The position numbers were made by a program, and so were the translations under genes. A DNA stretch of 64,000 nucleotides from Hirsutella rhossiliensis (Eukaryota; Ascomycota; Sordariomycetes; Hypocreales; Ophiocordycipitaceae), in the NCBI RefSeq assembly GCF_020360975.1, contig NW_025408667.1, positions 2,108,001 through 2,172,000 on the forward strand, given 5' to 3'. Each line of letters begins with the position of its first letter. Position 1 is the first letter of the stretch. Shown in pieces: positions 44,273 through 55,640 of this stretch. The notes below the pieces were generated by a model, which saw only the letters and a program-made list of their open reading frames with translations, was not told the DNA's origin and did no database searches.

Positions 44273-46839
44273 TTAGCATATACCTACATATATAATGAGG
44301 GTATATCCATACATACCATCTTCCAGCTTGCCCGGAATGTGGTCTGGTCTCCAAATAATACTATTGGCAAAGGGCAGGATGTCATACTCCATGGCCGCCT
44401 TGATCAACGCCTGATCGATCTTATCTTCCTGAGTATAAGCACTCCGTAAAAGTGTTAGTACTCGCACCGTATCTGCCTTCAAGGCGTGACGGCGGATACC
44501 GAATTCGTCTCTACAACCGCTGAAGAGGCGTTCCACGTCAACTTCAGAGCCAGAGACAGAGAAGATCACGCGCCGCCGCAGCCAAAAGTGGCCACTCGAC
44601 CTTGTGTTCTTTCCACCACTTCAGTAGGAAGTCTGGAGACTTTGCAATAGACTCGTCGAACTCTATTCGAGGAGCTGCAAGCCACCGTTCAAGCTCCGAA
44701 ATAGGGATCGCCGCGCCCGTCTCCGCCTCCCTCGCCTTCTTCATTTGGATGGCTCTCCATTGCGCAATGGAGACTCCTTGAGGACGCTCAGCTGGCCTGG
44801 ATTGGCTCATAGTTGAGTTTGTGGCATTCAATGCTGCTAGCTCCGGCCACTCCGTTTTGAAATACTTCTTGACTTTAGCCATAATCTCAGAGTATTGATC
44901 CGGTATCATCATTTCCAATTGGTGAGTTTTATAACGCGGATCCAGGATGTGAGCTGCGAATAGCATCATTTGATCGTCAAGCTTCTTCATATAAGTAACG
45001 TGTTTTGCTTTGCCCTTCGAGAAGGCGTCTCGAATGGACATATCAAGGTCTGTAAAGTCGCCAACTCCTTCGACTACATCATCAAGGAGAGCTTCCAAAT
45101 CCCAATAGATATCGAGACTTTGTGAGATCGGCGGCATAACTTCGGAGACTTTCAGAGTGTGGTCTTTAAACGGCTTCAGAACCTTCCACAGTTGATAGAG
45201 AGCGACAATCTCTTCTGATAAGGGCAGGAGGCACTTGACTTGCGGGTGAGTATCAACGAACTCAGTATACTCTGCCTCAAGCTCGAGGAATTGGTCAATC
45301 ATGTCGTAGGCCGAATTCCAGCGAGTGTCGACATCGTAGGTTGGCTTCCGGTAGTGCGTGCGCGGCATGCTTTTGAAGTCTTGCTCCTAGACCCGGATCT
45401 CAACATCCAGAGATTGAGGAGGCGGATTTTGGCAATCCCACTTCGACTAGAGTCTCCCGGAATGGTGTAGTTGTTGCTTTTATTCTCTTCGTCCCACTTG
45501 TCAAGCATCTTCTTGGCTTCCTTCGCTGTGCCTGCTTTGAGATCTTGCAAGACGCCCTCACAAATGAGCGAGGTAATATGAGCTAGACAGCGGATCCAAC
45601 TCTTCCTGCCGTGAAAGCGCATGCGGGCCTCCTATTGGGCTCACCTTGTCGTCGAATTTGGTCTTGAGAGAATCGTACAAAGACTGACAGAGCGTGCCGT
45701 TATTGCCGGCGTTGTCTCCCGTAATGGCGAGAAGCTTAGGCTTGAGCCTGAGCTCCTCAAGCGTCCTCTCAACTATCTCAGCTAATTGTTTGCCAGTGTG
45801 AGATCTTTTGAGCTCAATAAACTCAATAACTTCCTCTCTCTCCTCAAACTCCGGTGTAATCCAGTGCGCAATAATGGCGAAAATGGGCACCTGATTCGGT
45901 GCTGTCCAGATATCAAGGGTGAACGAGATGGTGGCACAATTGTACTCAAGCTCAATCTTCAGCTTCTCCCTGCGTTCGACAAAGTCTGTATATATATGAT
46001 TGCGTAACGTTATACGACTCCTGTACACACATGTTGTGTTGTGAGCCAAGAACATCTCTTGAAAAGCAGGAGTCTCGACAACAGAGAAGGGTTGTCGGTG
46101 TTTACAAACCACCGGCGGATAGACTCCTTTGCCGTGAGTCTTGCTCTCTGCCTAGGTCGACCGCTCCATGCGTCTGCCTCTGTATAATCTCCTCCACCAA
46201 TGGCGCGGCCGTATCCATTAATTCGAGCGTGGTGAGATTCCTTCGTAATACCGTGGATTTTTAAATGGTCTCCCATGCCAGAGGTAACCCCTCGGCGGTT
46301 CGATTCGAGGACCTGGAATCTCTTCCGAAGAGTATTGGGATTTTGAAGGCACTCTATACAAGTCCACCGGAACTCTTGGAAGATCTTCGGCCCATCCTTA
46401 TCCTCTGAGTAAAAGCTTCTGTCTATAGCTTCCTCTGCATATACCAATAGACGTGGCTGTTCTTGTCTCTCTTCTTGCGAACATGCTTTTGTTTGTTGTC
46501 GGCCCACTTCTTGATAAGTCCGGCTTTCTCTGCGAGCGTCATATGACTACTGTTCAATGGCGGCTCTGGTGTATCCGCGTCGGGCATGTCATCATCTGAC
46601 TCACAGTCAGGATGACCCGGGGGCGCGCAGACAATTGTATCTTCGCCAGTTGGAAGAGGAGAGGAAGGAGCCGGAGTTGCGCTAGAATCAGCGCGCGCGC
46701 GCGCGGGATTCCGAGGGTTGAATTGAGGACGTTCGATGCGGGCATAATTCTGCGTTGGCAATTTACGCCGGGTCCTTGGAGCAAAGAAATTCGCTGCGGC
46801 AGATGTTTTTGTTTCAGCAGGGGCCATACTACGTATCAT
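44273..46839 (-). pseudogene. hAT transposase gene, about five frame breaks
   Basis: Pieces in order: a Pro-rich N-terminus with KTSAAANFFAPRTRRKL (46839-46423). A BED-type zinc finger (FRWTCIECLQ then GDHLKIHGITKESHH, about 46360-46230). RRWFV-KHRQPFSVVETPAFQEM (46110). The RNase H-like core with FTLDIWTAPNQVPIFAIIAHW (first Asp) and ITGDNAGNNGTL (second Asp, 45730). DVDTRWNSAYDMIDQF (45330). The C-terminal dimerisation domain with SVSGSEVDVERLFSGCRDEFG (44550), here broken for length as SVSGSEVDVERLFSG. Frameshifts fall near 46440, 46095, 45630, 45375 and 44560. No active protein is possible. Confidence 0.87.
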
Positions 46840-48319
46840 GTTATAATTAGCTATCCACTCGTAAGGTAATTAAATAAGGAGGGTAGATTGAGAGTAATGA
46901 AGTTTTACCTGATCTTGGCTGAAAGGCTCGAGAATGGACGCGACACAGGTAGTCGGAACGACACCAAATAAACCACAATAAAGTGTCAAGGAGTCGGGGT
47001 TGAACGGGTAGGATAGGTCGTCGGTCAGGGCGTTGATTCGGGGGCTGATCCGAAGCCGCTGTCGGAATATCGAAGCAGGAATTAGGCGAGGTCGTGGTAA
47101 AATAATGTCGTGGCAGTTGTCGCGAAGACCGTTGCGCCACGCAGGCAAAAGGTGGATGGGCTGACGACCCTGTCTTTCCGACAGCAGTAGAATTAACAGG
47201 TGGTCAACTGAGCGGAAATAACGCGTCTGAACGCGGCTAGTTGGCACAATATATCCTTATCATGCAGATTTTTCGGGTACTTCCTGATCGGCTAATTTGT
47301 ATGGACAAACAAGTAGCAGTCATATTGGGCTCGAGGAGTAGATAAGTCCCTAACAGCCTCCAAATCGCGAGCTGACTCGATTCGTGTCACTTCCAATTGT
47401 TCGCGCAGTATTGAGATGTTGAGGATCTGAACGCGTTTTTCGAATCAGCTTGCTGGGGGCTGTACAGCGGTATAATTATTATATTATATATCCAGAATAT
47501 GGGTTGCCGAGCTTAATATGTGCTTGAAATGTAGTATTCCAACCAAAAAATGGGCTATCCATTGATTGCCTTCAAGATGATGTGGCATTTCTTGAGCAAA
47601 TGTTAACGACATGTAACTATCGAGGTTATATCATCCGAACGAGAAAATCCAGAACATTCGAGCGGCACTACATTTAAATCATGTGCATTATAAAATGGCA
47701 CTGTTCATGAGCTTCATGGTGTTTTTTAATACTCCGTATAGGGTGGCAAGATTGCTGAAACGGTGGCGTATCAGGCACTGTTAGGGTCGTTATACCACAA
47801 TATATGGACGCCCTAACTGCCGTCCTTCGCCTCGATTTCCCAGCGACGCCCCGCCAGACGCGGGCGGCGCGGGACTAGGATTTTGCCAGTGGAGTGTGGA
47901 CGGTGGAATCCAACTGAAACACGCACAACAGACTTTTAAATACGCAGAGCGTCATCACAAGCGCGGCCGAACTCGAAGTTACCGTGTCCGCGCGGGCAAA
48001 CCCTTAATGATGGGGTCAAAGCAGCTTGTTTATTGATGTGTATGTGAGCCTGCCGAGGAAGAACAGGAAGAGGCCCTTGGTGGGTGGCTTCGGGTATTGA
48101 CCCTTTCCTCCCTGTATGTCCCTTGGCCGCGAAGCGGTGATAATTTTTTCGCCTTACGTTTCGACCATATCGCCATTCATTCACAATTTTTATGAATGAA
48201 TTGAATGAAGACTCCTGATTTTTGATTCGTCGAATTTGAAGACCTTACCCGATTCGGCTTCATTCAATTCAAGGGTCCCGAGGCCGATTCGACTTCAAAA
48301 TCTTCAAATATCAGCCCTA
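46840..48319. other. Non-coding right arm of the hAT element
   Basis: About 1.5 kb inside the element without transposase motifs. It includes a minus-strand frame (47247-46870) of unknown meaning and a GC-rich island (47815-47880) unlike the AT-rich surroundings. It may hold regulatory ends or a captured or nested fragment, which was not identified. Confidence 0.45.
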
Positions 48320-48682
48320 TACATCTATATACTCTTTCTCTCTTAAAGCAACGACCTAATAACTAGTAATAAGCTTTATAGACTCGCTTTTTAGCTTTAG
48401 TTGATAGATCCTTTAAGCCTCTCAACTGGACTCTCTTTTACTCGTAGATAGCCTTATTAGGCAGGCCGCAAAACCAAAGTTCCGACAGCAGGTACCAGGG
48501 AGGGAATTGCGACGTCTGATTGCGGTGTCATGTTGGCTTACGTAACCTATTTGTCTACAGTAATAGCACACCGGTCGATCACGTGCTCAATCAACTTGCC
48601 GACACTAATAGGGCCGACCCTGCGTGTGGTGAAACTTCGCACGCTGTTCTTTGTCGGCCACGAAGGCAGGCTCAAAAGAAAC
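48320..48682. promoter_or_regulatory. Upstream region of the disrupted kinase gene
   Basis: 363 bp from the hAT target duplication to the inferred ATG of the APH-like gene. The frame is open back to an ATG at 48530, which would add 51 residues, but those residues look unlike the family. Confidence 0.4.
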
Positions 48683-48819
48683 ATGGCAAAGGACTTCCAG
48701 ATGAATGCATGCCTCGAGTCCAGCTTCTTCGAGCAGCGACGGGCGTCTGCGCTTCCTGCACCAGCCGAGATCAGAGCCATCAACGCCAAGTCCGGCAACA
48801 TCCGCGGTACGGACTTCTA

Positions 48820-51132
48820 AGGGATTTCCCGGTGATCTGCCGGATCGGGCGATTCGCCGGATTCACCGCCAGTTCACGTCTCCACTTCAATCCTGAATTT
48901 CTCCACCACCATGGCCCCGATTGATGAAGCGCTTGAGTTTCTGAAGCTGTGTGACACTGTTAACTATGCCAAGACTGCGCGTCAGTTCAATTGCGACGAG
49001 ACTACCCTGCGACGGCGACACCAAGGCAAACAGAGGTCAAGACGGGATGCCGACAGTTTGTATAAGTCACGTCTCTCAAAACAGCAAGAAAGGGATCTTG
49101 TTGCGTATATTCGCAAGCTTTCATCACGTGGGATTCCGCCTACGCTGCCGATGATCAAAAGTTTTGCCCAGGATATCGCCAAAATTGAGGTCGGAAAGGA
49201 CTGGCCGTATAGCTTCGTCCGACGTAACAGCGATGAGCTCGGTTGCACTTGGTTCGACGGTTTTGATATCGCAAGAAAGAGAGCAGACAATGCTTCTAGA
49301 TACAGAGCCTACTATGAGCTTGTAAGTAGGTGCCCAAGTCCATCCCTTCATTGCTGATCGTACAAGATTGGCGAGAAAATCGAGAAATACGACATCCTGC
49401 CTTGCAACACGTATAATGTGGACGAAAAGGGCTTTCTCCTCGGCGTCATCAATCGTACCAAGAGAGTATTCTCTGTTCGTGCCAAGAAGCAAGGAAAATT
49501 GATCGGTGCTGCGCAGGATGGCAACAGATCATGGATCACGTTCCTGGCATGTGTCTGTCAAGACCTGACAGCGCTACCCCCGTTTCTCATCTACCAAGGC
49601 AAGCCAGGGCAAGTTCAGGACTCCTGGCTCACGGAGTTTGATCCGGAGCACCAAGCGGCGTTTTTCACAACCTCAGAAACGGGTTGGACGAACCATGAAC
49701 TTGGAAAGGAATGGCTCATTGGTGTTTTCGACCGGTTCACGAAAGAAAAGGCGCGAAACGGCCGGGATTACCGCCTCCTGATTACCGACGGACACTCTAG
49801 TCATGTCAATATGGACTTCCTGGAGTGGTGTGACCAGCATCGGATAATCGTTGCCGTGTTTCCGCCGCATTCCACGCACAGGCTGCAGCCCCTTGATGTG
49901 TCCCTTTTTGGCCCTCTTTCGACCGCATACACCAACCAGCTCATCCAGTGGACTGCAAAGACACAGGGACTCATCGGGCTATCGAAACGCGAGTTCTGGT
50001 CGTTATTTTGGAACGCATTCGGGTCATCTTTCTCGGCGGAGAACATCGCAAGTGGTTGGAAACGGACCGGACTCCTCCCATTTGACCCTGAAGTCGTTTT
50101 GTCGCAGATCGCGGAGAAAACAGAAGATGAGTCTGAGTCTGGCGACAGCTCCGTTGACTCGCTCGCCCTGCAGCAGCCCACTGCTCGGGATTTGCGCCGA
50201 CTTGTCGACAAGGTAGTCGATGGATCCTCAAAAACGCTAGCCGAGACAGTCGGAAGCTCAAAGTACTCTCGAAAGTCTCCAATCTCAGAACGAATTGCTT
50301 CGATATGAGAATCAGGGACTTCGGGAGACTATCTTTCACGAAAAGCAGCGCAGAATGCGCGGTAAAGCTCTGAAGGATTACCTTTCGATCGTGTAGATCC
50401 TAACTCGGCGCAGGTATTTAGCCCTGCAAAAGTGGCCCAAGCGCGCTTGAAGAAAGCAGCCATGGAGACTCAGAAGCAAGAAGAGGCCTTGGAGAAAGAA
50501 CGACAAAGGTTTGAGCGACAGCAAAAGGCGGCAAACCTCAAAGTTCTCGCTCTGGAGAAGAGAAGGCAGCGGGAGGCAAAAACTGAGCAAAGACGTCAGG
50601 CAAAGGAAGCCAGACAACAAGAGCGGGAGAAAACAGGCAGATACGGAAAGAGCTCAAGCGAAAGAACCAGAAAAAATGTCGGAAATGGGATCCGGACCTC
50701 TGTTGCTCCACAGACTCGCGAGAAGAGTCCGGGCGTTCGAGACGAGATTGTCGTCGCCATTTCGGCTCCACCAGAACCGACGACAGCTCCGGAACACTCA
50801 AAATCGCCAAACATTAAGTTGCGTAAAGATCCAAAGCCGGCATTGACCACTTCCTCACGTCCCAAAAAGCCATCATTGGCTGTCGAGCGCGACCAGGAGA
50901 TGGTAGTCGCAATGCGGGGACTTGCGCGATCGGGACGCCACAGGAAGCGGCCACGGTGGCTTGATGACTGCGAAGTAGATTGAATGGAATTGCTAGGCAT
51001 CTTTCTTGCTTCTGCTTTAATGTGAGATTGTTTCATATTATTTTCGTGGAGTTTCACTCAAATCTTCACCGGAATGCAAGGGAACCAAAATCCGGCGAAT
51101 CGTCCGATCCGGCAGATCACCGGGAAATCCCT
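48820..51132 (+). mobile_element. pogo/Fot-like Tc1-mariner DNA transposon
   Basis: 2313 bp with 44-bp terminal inverted repeats (48820-48863 and 51089-51132) starting AGGGATTTCCCGGTG and differing at one position. It is flanked by the TA dinucleotide on both sides (48818-48819, 51133-51134), as required for Tc1/mariner elements. Near-identical ends and the clean target site indicate a recent insertion. Confidence 0.93.
48911..50983 (+). pseudogene. pogo-type transposase, catalytic part intact, tail frameshifted
   Basis: Exon 1 (48911-49321) and exon 2 (49367-50308) are separated by a 45-nt GT-AG intron and join in frame to 450 aa. The N-terminus has a psq-type HTH (YAKTARQFNCDETTLRRRHQG) and a CENP-B/Tc5-type HTH (VGKDWPYSFVRRN). 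The DDD catalytic triad is visible as YNVDEKGF, LLITDGHSSH and LQPLDVSLFGPL. The usual C-terminal coiled coil is out of frame: it reads LRYENQGLRETIFHEKQRR after one shift near 50265, and PNSAQVFSPAKVAQARLKK after a second near 50385, down to 50983. The catalytic portion could in principle still be made. Confidence 0.85.
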
Positions 51133-51924
51133 TATGGTCCGCCGCCCGTCAGAATCCGGTCGCTGGGGCTCGTCGTCAAATACGGAGCTGAAGTCACAAT
51201 CGCAGAAGCTCGCACGCAGATGATGGTTTACCAACAACTGCAAAATGTCGTCCCTGTGCCTGAAGTATTTGGCTGGACGGTAGATGAGGGACAGACCTTC
51301 ATCTACATGGCCTTAGTTGACGGCTGCACCTTGGAGGAGAAATGGGGCCACCTCGACGAAGATGCTAGACACGCCATCTGCGAGCAACTCAAGCACATGG
51401 TTAAGGCGTGGAGAGCTCTCAAACCGCAAACGCATGAGCCTTTTATTGGTAAATTGATCCCCAATCGTGCGACATGTCGAGAATTCTTAACCATGGACCC
51501 CTTTCGTATAGGCAGCCTGGGCGACAATCCTCTCAACGATGTTCTCCTCGCCTATCATCCCAACCTCCAGGGGCCATTCTACGGCGCCGACGCCGCTAGA
51601 CAGTTTCAAAATGGCTGTGGAATCGACATCAGCGCTCAAGTACCCATTGTCTTCACACATGCCGATCTCCTTGCACCCAACATCATCCTATCGCCAGACT
51701 CAAATCCAACAGTGGCGGCCGTCATTGACTGGGGCCAGGCTGGATGGTATCCCTCATACTGGGAGTATTGCAAGGCCAGATACATCACATTGGATCCAGC
51801 TTACTTTAGCGACGCTCTTCAGAATGAATGGCGAACCAAATATCTGCCAACCATTCTCGATCCGGTAGATGACGAGACGTTCTATCACCCTTGGCTTTAT
51901 TTTGTCTTGTCCAAGGGCATATGA

Positions 51925-52084
51925 TGGACTAGTGGCATTCCGTAGCCATAGACAGACACCGTTTATATAAGGAACGCATGTTCCTGTGAGTCTCGGAATC
52001 CTCGACCTAACCTTCCCTCACACCTCCGATGAGAAGATATACACGACCTTCCTGCTTCTAACCTATGCTCGGCGTCTTCTCAAC
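51925..52084. other. Spacer between two kinase relics
   Basis: 160 bp, presumed 3' UTR of the disrupted kinase. Nothing else seen. Confidence 0.35.
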
Positions 52085-52305
52085 CATAGCACTGATCGGT
52101 GGGGCCTGGGATCATCACGAAAGTCTCCACAGCGCTTGCAGAAATGCACAAACGCCTTGTGGTAAATCATGATGCAGAACCACGTAATGCGTCGTGTGAC
52201 GGATTTAGTGTCATCATTGTGGATTTTGAAAGAGCAGAGGCTCACGAGCGCCTCATTCTTGGCCCTATCAGCCCAAACGGACGCAGTCGCAAGAGTAGGG
52301 TATGA
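52085..52305 (+). pseudogene. C-terminal fragment of a fungal kinase-like protein
   Basis: A 68-codon frame reads ALAEMHKRLVVNHDAEPRNAS then VIIVDFERAEAHERLILGP and PNGRSRKS. This matches the catalytic-loop-to-tail part of fungal kinase-like proteins (HGDAEPRN catalytic loop, VDFERAE metal-binding motif). The catalytic His-Gly is changed to Asn-His. No N-terminal lobe is found upstream, so this is a relic of about 70 residues. Confidence 0.6.
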
Positions 52306-53698
52306 CAAAGGGGCCTGTTGGCTCGGCTGCTTTGCGTTGGGTATCATCTTTATACGAACTGCCGTCCAGCACTAGAAAAGCTCTTGCTCGTGTTCGCAAT
52401 AGCTTTGCAAGTCACCTCCCCCTTTCGCCGGTGGCCACGGGCAGCGATATAACGTAAAGTGTGCGAGCAAGTCCCGAAAAACGACGTACGAGAACGATGG
52501 GAACGAGCGATGAGAGAGCTCAACTAAATACAACACAATGAAGACGTCGTTTCAGAACCTCCAGCGTTTTAGCCATGGTGAATACAACATACTCCATTTG
52601 ATCCTGAGCGTCCTATATTCGAGCACCACGCAATTCTTCCAGCTCAGGTCGCAGGGCGAGCTCATCTTGGTCCTTTCGGCTTTAATAATGTGAGGCGAAT
52701 TTGTGTAGGTGGATTTGGTGTGTCTCCCGTCACTGTACTGTTCCCGCGAACCCCTTCTTTGGGACTATCTGAATATTGGCAGGTCTTTCCCCGCGCATCA
52801 CACCTCTTACACGGCTGCGCCCCGCTGCATCTTTTGCTTTATTCCTGCAACATTGGCAAGCTCGGCGAGTTCTTCGCCTTGTTTTGGATTTCTGTGGCGA
52901 GAACAAGAAGCCCCGCTTAGTTTGTTCATCCTGCCCTATCATCTGTTGTGCGGTGAGCCGGTTGCTGTCAACGTCCAGGGGCATGGGGTTTTTTGGCATG
53001 GTGCCCATGCCTGTAACACTATTGGGACTCCTATAGCCAGTTTCGGTGGCTCCGCGGGCATTGACTGCAATGTGACGGTCCTAATGGCCACGTCCGCGGT
53101 GGGCGTCATCTGAGGCGCGTCCACTGCACAGCTATCCGCCTGCGACGCTCCCGACATTGGGGAATGCAAATTAAGAATGTGATGAACCATGATTAACTCC
53201 TTGCCAGCCTCGCCATGATTTATCATCCTGTTCTTACAATTTGAGGTGGGCTCAAACCATACACCAGGAGATAGAATTGCTTGCTTAGCGACGCCCGGGC
53301 TTTCGAACTTTGAGTGTGGCCCATGCAATGTAGTGCAAACTTTAGAATGGGGTTTCAATCATCGTTACTAATGTATGCCTGGGAGCAGCCTGCCACCAGA
53401 CATACATAGTCGCAAGCGTAATTGGGCAGCTGCTTGCCCCATGTTGTATGGTGCTACTGCATATGCGAATTCCGACCTCTGCTGATCATGTGTCGCTCTA
53501 GATGCAAAGTCACCTCGCTGATTATTCGAGGTAGAAGTTCTGTTTTTATTCATGCTCTTCTCCTCTTCAGGCTATAGGCTCTGCGCTCTCTGCTAGAGCA
53601 ATGAGAAGGAAATTGAAAAAGAAGTAGCCCTTTGGCACTTTACGCGATGTATATCAAGATTTTCTTCGCTCTCCCCAGCAATCCATCCTCGGAGTCGA
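52306..53698. other. 1.4 kb without a supportable gene
   Basis: Several frames of 70-140 codons on both strands (for example minus 53358-52939) have no motif, no consistent splicing and no recognisable product. The right end should contain the 3' UTR of the Con-6 gene. Confidence 0.4.
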
Positions 53699-54139
53699 TC
53701 AAAAATCCTCCTTTTTAAGCCTCTCCTTTGCATTATTCTTTGCTTCCGCGGAAACGCCAGGGTTGCTGATAGTCGCCTTGAGACCGCGAGCACTGCATCA
53801 AGTCAAAGACTGTCCAAGGCATCTGACGGTGCAGAAGCGATAGTACTCACACATTGCTTGGGTCCTTGCCCGTTTGCTGAGTTAGATCGCTTTCGTTTTG
53901 TCCTTGGGCTCGCCTTGGCTCCCCCATGTCGCCTAGAACCGCCGTTGAGTGCGCCTTTGCCTTGTCAGACGTTTCTGCGCACGTTCTCATCAGATAAAAG
54001 TTCTGCATAGATCATCGCAACGCCTCAGGTACTCACGCGGGTTGGCGATGGTGGCTTTATGGCCAGCGGCGACCCTCTCTGGATCCTTGTCGAAGTCGTC
54101 TCCTCTGGGAAGACCGCCATGATTGTCTCGATTGGCCAT
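53699..54139 (-). CDS. con-6: Conidiation-specific protein Con-6 family
   Basis: Three exons (54139-54037, 53974-53851, 53792-53699; introns 62 and 58 nt) encode 106 aa. Two Con-6 repeats are present: DPERVAAGHKATIANPQTSDKAK and, at the C-terminus, DPSNVARGLKATISNP plus GVSAEAKNNAKERLKK. Between them is a hydrophilic linker (GDMGEPRRAQGQNESDLTQQ). The family is highly expressed during conidiation and is present in spores. The proteins are small, hydrophilic and probably disordered protectants; the molecular role is unclear. The upstream region (54140-54600) is the likely light- or development-regulated promoter (inference). Confidence 0.92.
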
Positions 54140-55320
54140 GATGCTGGTTTTGATTTGGTGGTAGAATGAGGAGCAGATCTTGTCCCCAGTGACGTGAGAA
54201 CGGGAAGCGCACGCTACTTGTAGGAAACAAATGTGCGTCGCTGGCCACATGTCGTTTCTCGTGATCTAAAGCCGCGTTTGTGTGATGTCACAATGATCCG
54301 ACCATGAACTGAGCTCGGGATCTGAAACGTTTCATACACAAGTATCTTGGTAGCCAATGACGGGGGCTACAGGAAATCGAAAGCCTGCCATATATACGTA
54401 TGTACATGCAGGAGAAGTGAAGCACCGTGCTGGTCATTGGTGGCTGCCAAAGTGTCCACAGCAGGGGGACAAAAGCTGCTGTGCGAAATGGGAGTTTGCT
54501 TCCCCAAAGCTACCAGGCATTCGTACACCTTTCCTATTTAATCTTGACGTCACTTTCCTCTTGATTGTCATACTACTGGCATTATAAGCTACTTTTGTAC
54601 CAATCTTGTTTGTGTAAGGTTCTCTTCAACCCTGAGCTGCGTACCAAGCCGCCAATGCAGAAACAAGAATTGTCTGGCAACCGGTAAGGCGATGAATGAA
54701 CATCATCACTATGACGCTCTCTGGGCCTCTGCCACGCCAGAAAACGCGAAGCAAGCCTTCGGTTACAGACTTGTCAATTTTGACAGCCGCAACTGGGGAC
54801 AGCACGTGTACTCGCACCAGACGCCAGAGTGACGTGATTTCGTCCGTTGCCAAAATTCAATGTTGCAACTTTCGTGCGTCCTCGATGGATCGTCGGCTGT
54901 TGACAGGGGAGGCACACGATCTGCGTTTTTGACACGACAGGCGAGCTTCTCCTGCCAAGTATCCGATGCCACGGTATTTTAGACGAAGAGCCCTGTGAGG
55001 ATTATTGTCTGGGAGTTAATGATCAAGATAATCTCAGACTTGCAATAAGACAAAGAGAACACCATCAAATATGCACGCGATTCAGCACAGACGGGTCCCA
55101 ATGTTGAACTCCACTTGTTAACATGAAGTTTAGTTTTCCTACAACTGCCGTCTTCACAGTACCTGGGAAACGGAGAAACAGGGAACTCTTCGTTGTCATT
55201 CTGTACTATCACGTTACACAACGAAAGCGACAGAATCCACGCATATATCGGCCATGAAGCACACTTCCGCCAGGGACACGCCGAATGGCCAGAGCTTTCC
55301 GTGTTCACAAGAATCAGCAC
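54140..55320. promoter_or_regulatory. Con-6 promoter and adjacent gene-free DNA
   Basis: About 1.2 kb. The first 450 bp upstream of the Con-6 ATG contain TATA-like stretches (TATATACG at 54393). The rest shows no gene on either strand. Confidence 0.4.
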
Positions 55321-55640
55321 TCAACCATTGACCACTATGCCTCCGTTCGGATGCAGCGTCTGGCCGCTCATGTACATACTTTCCTTGACGGCAAGAAACA
55401 CGTAGCTCGTGGCAACATGAACGGGCTGTGTAATCTTATCCATGGGCGTCGAGTTTCCAAGCCCATGGCCCTTTGGGCCTTCTTTACTGACCGCAGTGTC
55501 CATAATCGCCGTCCAAACCGGACCTGCAGCCACGGCGTTGACGCGGATGCCCCTTTTCACGAGCTGGTTGGAAAGAGAGCGGACTTGGACGAATGGGTCA
55601 CCTTTTGCAGGGTTTCTTTTGCGGTGTCCATGGCTATGAA
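55321..55640 (-). pseudogene. C-terminal relic of a short-chain dehydrogenase (SDR)
   Basis: On the minus strand the frame reads KRGIRVNAVAAGPVWTAIMD, then GHGLGNSTPMDKITQPVHVA and TSYVFLAVKESMYMSGQTLH, ending NGGIVVNG. This is the last 80 or so residues of a classical SDR of the YhdF/glucose-dehydrogenase type (the RVNAVAPGPVWT and PxEVAxxYVFLAS regions). Upstream, ALSNQLVKRG is reached only through a frameshift in a T run near 55575. The Rossmann half with the TGxxxGIG and YxxxK motifs is missing. Pure relic. Confidence 0.75.

Larger units (their letters stand above)
43700..48319 (-). mobile_element. hAT-family DNA transposon
   Basis: Element of 4620 bp with imperfect terminal inverted repeats (TAGGGGTGATA at the left, TAGGGCTGATA read inward from the right). 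Both ends carry subterminal TGAAGATTTTGAAG blocks. It is flanked by an exact 8-bp duplication TACATCTA (43692-43699 and 48320-48327), the hAT-typical length. The transposase lies on the minus strand in the left two thirds. The right 1.4 kb has no transposase sequence. Confidence 0.88.
48683..51924 (+). pseudogene. APH-like kinase gene split by a pogo-type insertion
   Basis: Left part 48683-48819 (MAKDFQMNACLESSFFEQR to NIRGTDF-Y) and right part 51135-51924 (GPPPVRIRSLGLVVKYG onward). The transposon entered at a TA inside one Tyr codon (TA|T). Removing the element and one TA copy gives a continuous 308-codon frame without any other stop. The kinase core is intact: VVKYGAEVTIAEA (Lys), VFTHADLLAPNIIL (HxD catalytic loop) and VIDWGQAGWYP (DFG-equivalent). 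The family phosphorylates small molecules (choline or aminoglycoside kinase-like); the substrate is unknown. The gene was evidently functional until the insertion. Confidence 0.85.

Noticed and set aside
52939..53358. 139-codon minus-strand frame with several Cys
   Set aside because: Cys/His spacing does not match any zinc finger that I can name, and no start or splice signals support it.
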